Source: an uncultured Neomegalonema sp.
GTDB taxonomy: Bacteria > Pseudomonadota > Alphaproteobacteria > Rhodobacterales > Rhodobacteraceae
Length of the DNA: 29,626 nucleotides
Reading direction: 5' to 3'
Assembly: GCA_937944035.1 (NCBI GenBank)
Contig: CALDZQ010000143.1
Coordinates: 1 to 29,626, forward strand
Numbering within the stretch: position 1 is the stretch's first letter; each line of letters begins with the position of its first letter. The position numbers were made by a program, and so were the translations under genes. The notes beneath the pieces are model-generated. The model did not search any database and had not been told where the DNA came from. It was given only the letters and a program-made list of their open reading frames with translations. Positions 6,499 to 14,117 of the stretch are shown piece after piece.

Positions 6499-8877
6499 TT
6501 ATTCTGCGGCTTGCTTGGCACTGGCGTTCTGGATGGTGGTCCAGACGTTCAGCGACGTTGCCGGCATGTCGATGTGATCGATGCCATAGCCCTTGATCGC
6601 ATCAACTACAGCGTTGATGAGCGCAGGTGGGGAGCCGATGGCCCCGGCCTCGCCACACCCTTTAACTCCAAGCGGATTGTGGGTGCAGGGCGTGCCTTCA
6701 ACGGTTTCGACCACGAAGTTCGGCAGATCAACCGCAAGCGGCATCGCGTAATCCATGAAAGAACCGCTGACCAGCTGGCCGTGTTCGTCATAGGCACAGT
6801 TTTCAAGCAGCGCTTGGCCGATACCCTGCGCGAGGCCACCGTGAACCTGACCCTCAACAATCATCGGGTTAACGATATTGCCAAAGTCATCGGAAGCGGT
6901 CATCGCCACGATTTCGACTTTACCCGTCTCCGGATCAACCTCGACCTCGCAGAGATACGATCCTGCGGGATAGGTGAAGTTTTTCGGGTCGTAGAACGCC
7001 GTTTCCTCAAGGCCCGGTTCGATTTCGTCGATCGGGTAATTGTGCGGCACGTAAGCGGCGAGAGAGATTTCCGCGAAGGCTTTCGCTTTGTCGGTTCCCG
7101 CAACCTTGTACTGACCATCCTCGAAGATGATGTCGCTTTCGGCCGCCTCCAACAGGTGAGCGGCGATCTTCTTGCCTTTGGCGACGACTTTATCGACAGC
7201 CTTCACAATGGCGGAGCCGCCGACCGCGAGCGAGCGCGAGCCGTAGGTTCCCATGCCGAACGGGATCTTATCGGTATCACCGTGGATGATCTCGATCTGG
7301 TCCGCCGGAATACCAAGCGCGTCGGAGACGACTTGCGCGAAGGTGGTCTCGTGGCCCTGACCGTGGCTGTGCGCGCCCGTCATTACGGAGACTGACCCGG
7401 TCGGGTTCACGCGGATGGTCGCCGCCTCATACAGACCCGCGCGCGCGCCGAGTGCGCCGACGAGGGCGGAGGGAGCGATGCCGCAAGCCTCAATGTAGCA
7501 CGAAAGGCCGATACCGCGCAGTTTGCCACGGGATGCCGCTTCCGCACGGCGGGCTTCGAATCCGGCGTAATCCGCCGTTTCCATCACCGCGTTGAGCGTC
7601 GCGTCGTAATCGCCTGTATCGTATTGCAGCGCCACCGGCGTGTCATACGGGAAGGTGCGGATGAAGTTGCGGCGGCGGATTTCGGCTTGGTCGAGGCCGA
7701 TTTCCTGCGCGGCTTTGTTGATGATCCGCTCCAGCAGGTAGGTGGCCTCAGGCCGCCCTGCCCCGCGATACGCATCGACCGGCACGGTGTTGGTGAACAT
7801 CGCACGGACACGGGCGTGGACCATCGGCGTGGTGTACTGACCGGCCAGCAGCGTCGCGTGCAGCCATGTCGGCACACACGGAGCGAAGGTGGAAAGATAT
7901 GCGCCCATATTGGCGTAGGTATCCGCGCGCAGGCCAAGGAATTTACCCTCAGCATCCATCGCCAGTTCCGCCTTGGTCACATGGTCACGGCCATGCGCGT
8001 CGGAGATGAAAGCTTCCGAGCGGTCGGCTGTCCACTTAACCGGACGGCGGATTTGTTTGGACGCCCAGGTGACGAAGGCTTCTTCGGCATAGTGATAGAT
8101 TTTCGAGCCGAAGCCACCCCCCACATCCGGTGCGTAGACACGCAGCTTATGCTCTGGAATATTCAGCACAAATGCGCCCATCAGCAAGCGGATGACGTGG
8201 GGGTTTTGCGAGGTTGTGTAGAGCGTGTAGTGTTCGTCGTTCTCGTCATAGTCACCGAGGGCGCAACGCGGCTCCATCGGGTTGGCGACAAGACGGTTGT
8301 TGATGAATTCAAGCGTGGTGATGTGGTGCGCGTTCGCGAATGCCGCGTCTGTGCCCTCTTTATCACCCAACTCCCAATCGTAGCAGACGTTGTCAGGCGC
8401 TTCTTCATGCACCTGATGACCGCTGGTTTCAGCGGTGCGCATGTTCACGACCGCAGGCAGATCGGTCATATCAACATCGATCAGCTCGGCCGCATCGCGG
8501 GCCTGCTCATAGGTCTCGGCGACAACAACAGCGATGGGATCGCCAACATGGCGCACTTTACCGACCGCAAGGATCGGGTGCAGAGGCTCCTTCATCGGGT
8601 CGCCGTGCTTGTCAGTGATTTGCCAGCCGCACGGCACACCGCCGAGGCCCGCCGCCGTGATGTCCTCACCCGTGAAGACGCGGATCACGCCCGGAGCGGC
8701 CGATGCCGCAGCGGTATCGACGTTGTTGAGCGTCGCGTGCGCAAGTGACGAGCGCAGAATGTAAGCGTAGGTTTGGCCGGGGCGGTTCATATCATCCGTG
8801 TAACGGCCCTTGCCTTTGAGAAAGCGCGTGTCCTCGCGCCGGACGACTGATGCGCCTATTCCACCATCTTTTGGCAT
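6499..8877 (-). CDS. coxL: CO dehydrogenase-like molybdopterin large subunit, form II
   Basis: This 792-residue protein binds the molybdenum-cytosine dinucleotide cofactor and carries the active site. The signature loop at residues 369-375 reads AYRGAGR, the form II motif, and not the AYxCSFR motif of proven form I CO dehydrogenases; it thus lacks the cysteine that holds copper in form I. The general molybdenum hydroxylase elements are intact: DVGGGFGSK near 251-259, and the catalytic glutamate in KGCGEAGAIGSPP (about residue 743). The ATG at 8877 has GGGAGC upstream. Form II proteins are widespread in marine Roseobacter genomes. Many have no shown CO oxidation, so the true substrate may be another small molecule or heterocycle. 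Confidence 0.93.
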   Translation of the reverse strand: MPKDGGIGASVVRREDTRFLKGKGRYTDDMNRPGQTYAYILRSSLAHATLNNVDTAAASAAPGVIRVFTGEDITAAGLGGVPCGWQITDKHGDPMKEPLHPILAVGKVRHVGDPIAVVVAETYEQARDAAELIDVDMTDLPAVVNMRTAETSGHQVHEEAPDNVCYDWELGDKEGTDAAFANAHHITTLEFINNRLVANPMEPRCALGDYDENDEHYTLYTTSQNPHVIRLLMGAFVLNIPEHKLRVYAPDVGGGFGSKIYHYAEEAFVTWASKQIRRPVKWTADRSEAFISDAHGRDHVTKAELAMDAEGKFLGLRADTYANMGAYLSTFAPCVPTWLHATLLAGQYTTPMVHARVRAMFTNTVPVDAYRGAGRPEATYLLERIINKAAQEIGLDQAEIRRRNFIRTFPYDTPVALQYDTGDYDATLNAVMETADYAGFEARRAEAASRGKLRGIGLSCYIEACGIAPSALVGALGARAGLYEAATIRVNPTGSVSVMTGAHSHGQGHETTFAQVVSDALGIPADQIEIIHGDTDKIPFGMGTYGSRSLAVGGSAIVKAVDKVVAKGKKIAAHLLEAAESDIIFEDGQYKVAGTDKAKAFAEISLAAYVPHNYPIDEIEPGLEETAFYDPKNFTYPAGSYLCEVEVDPETGKVEIVAMTASDDFGNIVNPMIVEGQVHGGLAQGIGQALLENCAYDEHGQLVSGSFMDYAMPLAVDLPNFVVETVEGTPCTHNPLGVKGCGEAGAIGSPPALINAVVDAIKGYGIDHIDMPATSLNVWTTIQNASAKQAAE

Positions 8878-8893
8878 GTTTTCAGCTCCCTGT

Positions 8894-8908
8894 GCCGGAG
8901 TCTCCGGC
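8894..8908 (+). terminator. Short hairpin plus T-tract in the coxS-coxL gap
   Basis: A 6-bp stem (GCCGGA / TCCGGC) with a GTC loop is followed on the plus strand by TTTTGTTTTTA. This is terminator-like for transcripts running against the cox operon. On the minus strand the A-tract comes before the stem, so it should not stop coxS-to-coxL transcription. It sits 17 to 31 bases before the coxL start and next to its ribosome site. Confidence 0.4.
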
Positions 8909-8971
8909 TTTTGTTTTTAGCGCGTCTTCCGCGCATTATCCTGATCGTGCGCTCAGATGAGCGAAGGGCGG

Positions 8972-9460
8972 TTACTCAGCCGCCTGCGCGGCGCCAGCCA
9001 TCGTTGCGGCAGCGGATTGAACCGCTTTGACGATGTTGTGGTAGCCTGTGCAGCGGCAGATATTGCCCTTGAGCCATTCACGGATTTCGGCTTCGCTCGG
9101 CGCAGCATTGACCTTGAGCAACTCGGATGCGGACATCACCATGCCGGGGGTGCAAAAACCACATTGCAGACCGTGGTGTTCCTGGAAAGCGGCTTGCAAA
9201 ACATTGAGTGTGCCATCGTTATTTTGCACGCCTTCAATGGTTGCGATTTGCGCGCCGTCACACGCCTGCGCAAAAACCGAGCAGCTTTTGACCGACTCGC
9301 CGTTTACGTGAACCACGCACGCGCCACACTGTGACGTATCACAACCCACATGCGTACCGGTGAGTCCCAACTCGCCCCGGATGAAGTCTACCAGCAAAGT
9401 GCGTCCTTCGGCTTCACCCGAATGCTCCTTGCCGTTGACCGTCATTGTTATTTTAGCCAT
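8972..9460 (-). CDS. coxS: CO dehydrogenase-like 2Fe-2S small subunit
   Basis: This protein of 162 residues carries the two [2Fe-2S] clusters that pass electrons from the molybdenum site to FAD. Cys40, Cys45, Cys48 and Cys60 form the plant-ferredoxin-type cluster (GCDTSQCGAC). Cys100, Cys103, Cys135 and Cys137 form the second cluster (CGFC and ICRC). An upstream in-frame ATG exists at 9514, but the start at 9460 has a strong ribosome site (CGGAGG) just before it and begins with the usual MAKITMTVNG. It is followed by coxL after 94 bases and preceded by coxG, all on one strand. Confidence 0.95.
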   Translation of the reverse strand: MAKITMTVNGKEHSGEAEGRTLLVDFIRGELGLTGTHVGCDTSQCGACVVHVNGESVKSCSVFAQACDGAQIATIEGVQNNDGTLNVLQAAFQEHHGLQCGFCTPGMVMSASELLKVNAAPSEAEIREWLKGNICRCTGYHNIVKAVQSAAATMAGAAQAAE

Positions 9461-9538
9461 TTTTCCTCCGTTTGTTGCGCGCTCTGTGGCGCGCTGATGG
9501 TGATCTATTGTCACTTGTCTGGTGGTGTTTTGGTGTCG

Positions 9539-11083
9539 TTATGTGAACAAAATGAACAGCAGGATCAGAACGACAACACCGATAATCCACATGTACCACG
9601 GGTAGCCCATCGGCCCAGGTGAGGGGTTTTTCGCCTCCTCCGCCGCGAGACCTTTTCCGGCAGTCCATGCATCCGAGGCCGCATTTCCGGCCTCCGAGGC
9701 AGCTTGCGAGGCGTTTTCGCGGGCTTCGCCCCACTCGCGCGCGGCAACATCGGTCTGCCCGCGCAGCTTTGCTTTTGCCGCATCCACGGCATCGCCGACC
9801 GCGTCTCCGGCCTCCTCCGCAGCGCGCCCGGCATGGGTTTTTGCTTCGCTCCAAGCCGCTTTTTCATCGATACTACTTCCCGCAGCGATGACTTTTTCTT
9901 TGGCCGTTTCGTGCAAATCATCAAGCGTATCGCCTGCCCGTGCCGCAAACCCGCTGGCCGCCGCCGCCGCAGCGCCAGCCGCCGCAACAGCCGCCCCTTT
10001 GGCAACATCGCTGAGATCGCGGGCCTCACCCGCCGCCTCAGTGGTATCGACCGAAGCGGATGGTGTTACAGTGCTTGTCGTTGTCGGAATGCCGTCTGCC
10101 GCGTCCTTTGCCGAAGTAAAGACGCTTTCAACAGTTTCAGATGCTGCAACGACCGACTCCGCCGGACCGCCTTCCACCGAAGAAATATCGATGTCCATGT
10201 CGTCAACGTCTAAAAGATCAGCACTGGTGTCAGCGGTATGTGACATGATTGTCGAGGAAGCTTCCGATGCAGTTCCCGCCACATGTTCTGTTGTTGAGCG
10301 AACCGTTTCGGTAACATTCGCGGTGACAGCGGCAACACCTTCGTTCATAATTTCATGCGGTCCGCCATCTACGGAAGCCATATCAATATCATCTATACCT
10401 GCATCGGTAGCGTCTGACATCGAACCCGCCGCACGATTAGTGCCGGTGGTCATGTTAACACTTGTTTCCCGGACAGCTTCTACTGGACTGCCTGCGCTGG
10501 AGGCTGCCATCCCCGCAACTGCGGCCGCACCACCCGCTATTGCGGCGGTATGAGCGACTGATGATGAGGCACTGCTGCCACCATTTGCCGATATATGCGA
10601 CGAAGTCGAACCAGTATGCGAAACCGTTGCGCCCGCACCGGAACCATCCTCCACAATACCCTTGAAATTATCGAAGAATTTGTCCGCCATTCCCCGCGCA
10701 ACCCCATCAATCAGGCGTGACCCCAGCTGCGCCAACTTACCCGCAACTGATGCCTCGGCGTCGTAGGAAAGTTGTGTACCGCCTTCAACGTCGGTCAACG
10801 TAACATCTGCGCCACCTTTGGCCATACCCGCTACACCGCCCTTGCCCTCACCGAACAGCCTGAGACTTTGACCCTCGATAATATTGGAAAGCTCGACCGC
10901 CCCTTTGAAAGTCGCGGAAACAGGCCCGATACGTTGCTTAACCACCGCCTCGAACTGCGTGGGGCTGCTCCGCACCATCTCCTCGCAGCCGGGAATACAC
11001 TGCTTCAAAATCTCAGGATCGTTAATCGCCGCCCATACGGTTTGACGATCTGCCGCAATAATTTGCGTTCCGCTCAATTTCAT
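9539..11083 (-). CDS. coxG: CoxG-family SRPBCC protein with long disordered linker and C-terminal membrane anchor
   Basis: Residues 1-148 match the CoxG family, a START/SRPBCC fold linked to membrane delivery or electron transfer of CO dehydrogenase. The usual CoxG is about 150-210 residues; this one has 514. The extra part has three zones. Residues 150-370 are Ala/Ser/Thr-rich and contain a duplicated acidic motif, GIDDIDMASVDGGPH (229-243) and DDMDIDISSVEGGPA (294-308). Residues 370-485 are Ala/Glu/Lys-rich and helical, like LEA or apolipophorin repeats. Residues 493-514 form a hydrophobic segment ending exactly at the C terminus, which predicts tail anchoring in the inner membrane. The ATG at 11083 has GGGAG ten bases upstream. 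It leads the coxG-S-L-M operon. Linker function is inference: a tether placing the enzyme at the membrane quinone pool. Confidence 0.88.
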   Translation of the reverse strand: MKLSGTQIIAADRQTVWAAINDPEILKQCIPGCEEMVRSSPTQFEAVVKQRIGPVSATFKGAVELSNIIEGQSLRLFGEGKGGVAGMAKGGADVTLTDVEGGTQLSYDAEASVAGKLAQLGSRLIDGVARGMADKFFDNFKGIVEDGSGAGATVSHTGSTSSHISANGGSSASSSVAHTAAIAGGAAAVAGMAASSAGSPVEAVRETSVNMTTGTNRAAGSMSDATDAGIDDIDMASVDGGPHEIMNEGVAAVTANVTETVRSTTEHVAGTASEASSTIMSHTADTSADLLDVDDMDIDISSVEGGPAESVVAASETVESVFTSAKDAADGIPTTTSTVTPSASVDTTEAAGEARDLSDVAKGAAVAAAGAAAAAASGFAARAGDTLDDLHETAKEKVIAAGSSIDEKAAWSEAKTHAGRAAEEAGDAVGDAVDAAKAKLRGQTDVAAREWGEARENASQAASEAGNAASDAWTAGKGLAAEEAKNPSPGPMGYPWYMWIIGVVVLILLFILFT

Positions 11084-11177
11084 ATTCTTCTCTCCCTGTC
11101 GCGCGCGCTGTGTAAGGAATGCTTTAGACAGCGTTCACGCAAACCTATAACGACGATCTCGCGCCGTCCCCCTACAC

Positions 11178-11206
11178 ATTGTGAGAGACCTAGATTAGCA
11201 TTGCAA
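11178..11206 (-). promoter_or_regulatory. Candidate sigma-70 promoter for the cox operon
   Basis: On the minus strand TTGCAA (11206-11201) and CACAAT (11183-11178) are separated by exactly 17 bases. Each matches four of six consensus bases. This would start transcription about 90 bases before coxG. The surrounding 277-base gap (11084-11360) lies between divergent coxG and gst. It also holds a 12-base perfect palindrome ATCGCGCGCGAT at 11212-11223, just upstream of the -35 box, which could be an operator. No known regulator gene is adjacent. Confidence 0.3.
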
Positions 11207-11342
11207 CGAGAATCGCGCGCGATGCTTCCGTCCCCCCGACATTGGACAGGGGAATGCGCTCAGGTCAACATCGGCAGAAGCCGCTTGGAAGTGATATATG
11301 GTGAAGCTTAGCTATCTGCATGAAATTACTACGATTTGTTTT

Positions 11343-11357
11343 CAGTACAGGGTACTG
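11343..11357 (+). promoter_or_regulatory. Palindrome over the ribosome site of the GST gene
   Basis: A perfect inverted repeat, CAGTAC-AGG-GTACTG, ends three bases before the gst ATG. The central AGGG is the only ribosome-binding candidate, so it sits in the loop or stem. It may be a repressor operator in DNA or a small hairpin controlling translation in RNA. Confidence 0.45.
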
Positions 11358-11360
11358 TAA

Positions 11361-12005
11361 ATGATTGTCGTTCATGGCCGCCTCACCTCCAGCAACGTGC
11401 AACCGGTCCTGTGGCTTATTAACGAGCTGGGTTTGGACTATGAGCGCCGGGATGTGGGCGGCGTGTTTGGCGGCGCGAACACACCGGAATTCCTGAAAAT
11501 GAATCCGATGGGCCGAATTCCGGTCATCCAGGACGGCGCACTTACGCTGTTTGAGAGTCAGGCGATCTTGCGTTATCTGGCCGCAGAATACGGGCAAGGG
11601 GCGGTGTGGGCGGATTCAGCGTCGGAACGCGCTAGGATCGATCAGTGGATGGAATGGGCGAAGACCTCCGTAGCGCCGAATGTGGTTTATCGGATTTTTT
11701 GGCAGTTGGTACGAACGCCTTCGGCGGTGCGCAAACTTGATGACCTGCACCAGGGTATCGAAGAGACCAAAAAAGTGATGCTGATCGCAAATCATAGACT
11801 ATCCGAACATAAATGGCTCGCCGGGGAGCATATATCTCTGGCGGATTTCAGTTTCGCGGCAAGTCTTTTCCGCTATTTCACGCTTGATTTTGATAAGGCG
11901 GATACGCCTCATCTTAACGCTTATTATGAGCGTCTGACACTGCGCGAAGCTTACCGGAATAACGTGATGATACCATATGACAGCCTGCGTGTTGAAGGCG
12001 CTTAG
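11361..12005 (+). CDS. gst: Glutathione S-transferase family protein
   Basis: This 214-residue cytoplasmic protein has the two-domain GST layout. Residues 1-78 form the thioredoxin-like domain with the early Ser pair (LTSSNVQ, residues 8-14), the cis-proline in GRIPVIQDG (about 51-59) and the glutathione-contact pair ES in LFESQAILRYLA. The C-terminal domain is helical and keeps the WLAGEHISLADFSFA segment that caps GST folds. The likely role is conjugation or reduction of reactive compounds with glutathione; the substrate cannot be told. It is a single gene, divergent from coxG and convergent with the flavin reductase gene, and its start codon is directly behind the palindrome at 11343-11357. 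Confidence 0.92.
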   Translation: MIVVHGRLTSSNVQPVLWLINELGLDYERRDVGGVFGGANTPEFLKMNPMGRIPVIQDGALTLFESQAILRYLAAEYGQGAVWADSASERARIDQWMEWAKTSVAPNVVYRIFWQLVRTPSAVRKLDDLHQGIEETKKVMLIANHRLSEHKWLAGEHISLADFSFAASLFRYFTLDFDKADTPHLNAYYERLTLREAYRNNVMIPYDSLRVEGA

Positions 12006-12045
12006 ACGATCCTGAACGATATAAGGATCATTCCGGATAGTCTAA
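12002..12045. repeat. Nested inverted repeat overlapping the GST stop codon
   Basis: TTAGAC (12002-12007) pairs with GTCTAA (12040-12045), and inside it GATCCT (12008-12013) pairs with AGGATC (12024-12029). The outer left arm includes the gst stop codon. The two stems are contiguous on the left and separated by ten bases on the right. It could protect the gst mRNA end. No T-run follows, so it is not a classical terminator. Confidence 0.5.
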
Positions 12046-12047
12046 CT

Positions 12048-12165
12048 TCTTGTTTTGGCGCGTTTTCCGAGTCGGGCAATGAACCCATTGCCCTTGATAA
12101 CGCTCCAGGGCGATTTCGAGCAAGGTGGAAACACCTTGCGACCCGGAAATCGCGCCAAAACAAGA
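12048..12165. repeat. 118-base three-way-junction inverted repeat element
   Basis: Arms of 27 bases (12048-12074 and 12139-12165) pair at 25 positions; each arm includes TTGTTTTGGCGCG or its complement. Inside are two perfect 8-bp hairpins with four-base loops: GGGCAATG-AACC-CATTGCCC (12074-12093) and GCAAGGTG-GAAA-CACCTTGC (12120-12139). The second has a GNRA-type loop. A 26-base linker (12094-12119) joins them. The whole would fold as a long stem with a two-hairpin head. It lies between convergent genes, so it may be a bidirectional transcript end, a small non-autonomous mobile repeat, or a structured RNA. Copy number in the genome would separate these. Confidence 0.75.
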
Positions 12166-12171
12166 GATTAT

Positions 12172-12207
12172 AGCGTTTTGTGTGCATCAAGAATTGTACA
12201 AAACGCT
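12172..12207. repeat. Inverted repeat after the flavin reductase gene
   Basis: Perfect 10-base arms (AGCGTTTTGT and ACAAAACGCT) flank a 16-base loop, starting seven bases after the stop codon of the minus-strand gene. It is AT-richer than the neighbouring element. Neither strand has a U-tract directly behind the stem. It is the last of the hairpins in this gap. Confidence 0.6.
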
Positions 12208-12214
12208 GTAAGCG

Positions 12215-12826
12215 TCATACTTTCGGGCGATCAAGCGGAAATACGTCAGTAACAGCCGTATAATCCATATACCCAAGTCGCGCCAATGGATTGAATTTTA
12301 ATACATCCAACACGCCATCGACAATCAATTCATCGGCGATATGTATGCCGATAACCTCACCAAAAACAACATGCGCTCCACGCATTCCTTTCTTGCCGGG
12401 CATCCCAAGATCGATGTGATGACGACACTCCAACGCTATGGGCGCATCAGCAATGCGGGGTGGTGCAACAAGAGATGACGGTGCTTTTTCCAACCCCGCT
12501 TGCTTGAATTCATCAACATCAGAAGAAAAAGCCCCGGAGGAAATATTCATCGCATCGCGCATTGAATAAGGGACGATATGTACGACGAACTCTCCGGTCG
12601 TCAGGATGTTCGAGAGCGTATCCTTGCCAAACCGCCCCGGAGCGGGCGAGCTTGAGATCATCACCATAGGAGGATCATCGCTTACCGCGTTGAAATAACT
12701 GTAAGGTGCGAGATTGGCGTTCCCGTCAGTATCGAGCGTGGAAACCCATGCGATCGGTCGGGGTGTGACGATCGCTTTAAACGGATTATGAGGCAGACCA
12801 TGCCCGTCTTTTGGTTCGTAAAACAT
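12215..12826 (-). CDS. Flavin reductase-like FMN-binding split-barrel protein
   Basis: This protein of about 203 residues belongs to the flavin reductase-like/DIM6-NTAB group of FMN-binding split barrels. The family segment near the N terminus is clear: PRPIAWVSTLDTDGNANLAPYSYFN, continuing to DDPPMVMIS. Members reduce flavin for a partner monooxygenase or act as flavoproteins of unknown substrate. I chose the ATG at 12826, giving MFYEPKDGHG, the usual start of this subgroup; a TTG four codons upstream (12838) is also open. There is no strong ribosome site. It begins 30 bases after the rlmI-like gene and is probably cotranscribed with it. No partner monooxygenase is present nearby. Confidence 0.85.
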   Translation of the reverse strand: MFYEPKDGHGLPHNPFKAIVTPRPIAWVSTLDTDGNANLAPYSYFNAVSDDPPMVMISSSPAPGRFGKDTLSNILTTGEFVVHIVPYSMRDAMNISSGAFSSDVDEFKQAGLEKAPSSLVAPPRIADAPIALECRHHIDLGMPGKKGMRGAHVVFGEVIGIHIADELIVDGVLDVLKFNPLARLGYMDYTAVTDVFPLDRPKV

Positions 12827-12856
12827 CAACCAATCCAATAAGTTAGGTGTGGGATA

Positions 12857-14074
12857 TTAATCCAACGCGAATGCGAGAGCCTTAAGGTATCCGCTTTCCG
12901 GCAGAGCGGGATGCACCGGGTGATCCGCCCCGGCGCGCCCTGAATAAATCAACCGTGCGCGGCGCCCGGCCTTCTGAAACATCCGCGATGCGGCAGCGCG
13001 CAGGGCATCTGGGCTGACTGCGTGCGAACATGAGCAAATCATCAAAATGCCCCCTTCCTTCACGAGGGGCATGGCGAGGCGGACTGTACGCTCATACGCC
13101 CGAACGCCCGCCTCCAACGCTTCCTTACGGGGCGCAAATGCGGGGGGGTCGCAGACCACAATGTCAAAACGCGCAGCGGCCTCGGCCAAGGCTCTCATAC
13201 CGTCAAACGCATCTGATTGCCGCAGATCAAGGCGCTCATGCACACCCATCTCTTGCGCCGCCTTTGCCGCCAGCGACAACGCCTTCTCCGAACTGTCGAT
13301 GGCCGTCACAGCGGACGCACCCGCCCCCAGCGCGGACAGCGCGAACCCGCCTGTATGCGTAAAAACGTCCAGCACTTCGGCGTCTTTAGACAATCCGGCG
13401 ATAAATTTGTGGTTCGGGAATTGATCAAAATAAACGCCGGTTTTCTGGCCCGCTTCAATATCCGCATACAAATGCCCTTGCTCGGTATCGATACGAACGG
13501 CACTTGATACCGTGCCTTTAACAACCTCGCGCCCTCCGGCCAATCCTTCCTGAGACCGCCCGCGAGAGTCACGGTTTACAATGATGGTGTCGGGTGAAAG
13601 TAACGTCTCAAGCGATTGAATAATATCGCTGATATGCGCCTCCGCCCATGCGGTGTTCGGCTGAATGACCAGCAATTCATCCATCCGGTCTATGACCAAA
13701 CCGGGCAGGCCATCGCCCTCACCGTGGGACAAGCGGTAGAAAGGACGCGAGAATAAGCGTTCCCGAATTCTCAAAGCACCGGATAAACGCTGCCCGATCC
13801 AAGCCGCATCGATCACCGCATCACTCGCCCGGTCAAGCTCACGAACCGCAATGCCCGATCCGGCGTTGAGCGCCACGACCCCCACAGGAATACGTTTTGC
13901 GTCCTCAAGAATGACCATAGAGCCAGCAGGAAGCTTTGACGTACGCCGGTCGAGAACAAGCTCGTCCTTATAGACCCACGGGTGGCCGCCAAGATACGCC
14001 TTTCCCTTATTGGGCCGTAATCTGACGACGGGATAAAGTGTGGTTGATGTCTCTGTCAGCGTACTGCTCCTCAA
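12857..14074 (-). CDS. rlmI: RlmI-like class I SAM-dependent rRNA (cytosine-C5) methyltransferase
   Basis: This protein of about 400 residues has the RlmI/RlmK layout: an N-terminal PUA-type RNA-binding domain (about 15-85), a middle EEHEE-like domain, and a C-terminal Rossmann methyltransferase. The SAM motif is in LDVFTHTGGFALSALGAGA (about 235-253). The CDPPAF motif is at 308-313, and CSCSH with the candidate catalytic Cys is at 347-351. By homology it methylates 23S rRNA at C1962; the exact target is inferred. The start is unusual. An in-frame stop lies just upstream and no ATG or GTG opens the conserved region. The choices are TTG at 14074, or CTG at 14059, which has AGGAG seven bases before it. 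The first is given here, though the ribosome site favours the second. Confidence 0.88.
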   Translation of the reverse strand: MRSSTLTETSTTLYPVVRLRPNKGKAYLGGHPWVYKDELVLDRRTSKLPAGSMVILEDAKRIPVGVVALNAGSGIAVRELDRASDAVIDAAWIGQRLSGALRIRERLFSRPFYRLSHGEGDGLPGLVIDRMDELLVIQPNTAWAEAHISDIIQSLETLLSPDTIIVNRDSRGRSQEGLAGGREVVKGTVSSAVRIDTEQGHLYADIEAGQKTGVYFDQFPNHKFIAGLSKDAEVLDVFTHTGGFALSALGAGASAVTAIDSSEKALSLAAKAAQEMGVHERLDLRQSDAFDGMRALAEAAARFDIVVCDPPAFAPRKEALEAGVRAYERTVRLAMPLVKEGGILMICSCSHAVSPDALRAAASRMFQKAGRRARLIYSGRAGADHPVHPALPESGYLKALAFALD

Positions 14075-14117
14075 ATATCAGCAATCACCTATGCCAAGCG
14101 GAGGAATGGCGCAACCG

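Noticed and set aside
11221..11311. Short reading frame before gst
   Set aside because: It has about 30 codons, no ribosome site and no recognisable sequence, in a region better explained as divergent promoter DNA.
12048..12165. tRNA or tmRNA gene
   Set aside because: It has paired arms but no T-loop GTTCGA-type sequence, anticodon arm or CCA-end layout.
12055..12252. Small plus-strand protein in the convergent gap
   Set aside because: It runs through the inverted repeats and into the end of the flavin reductase gene, with no ribosome site or known motif.
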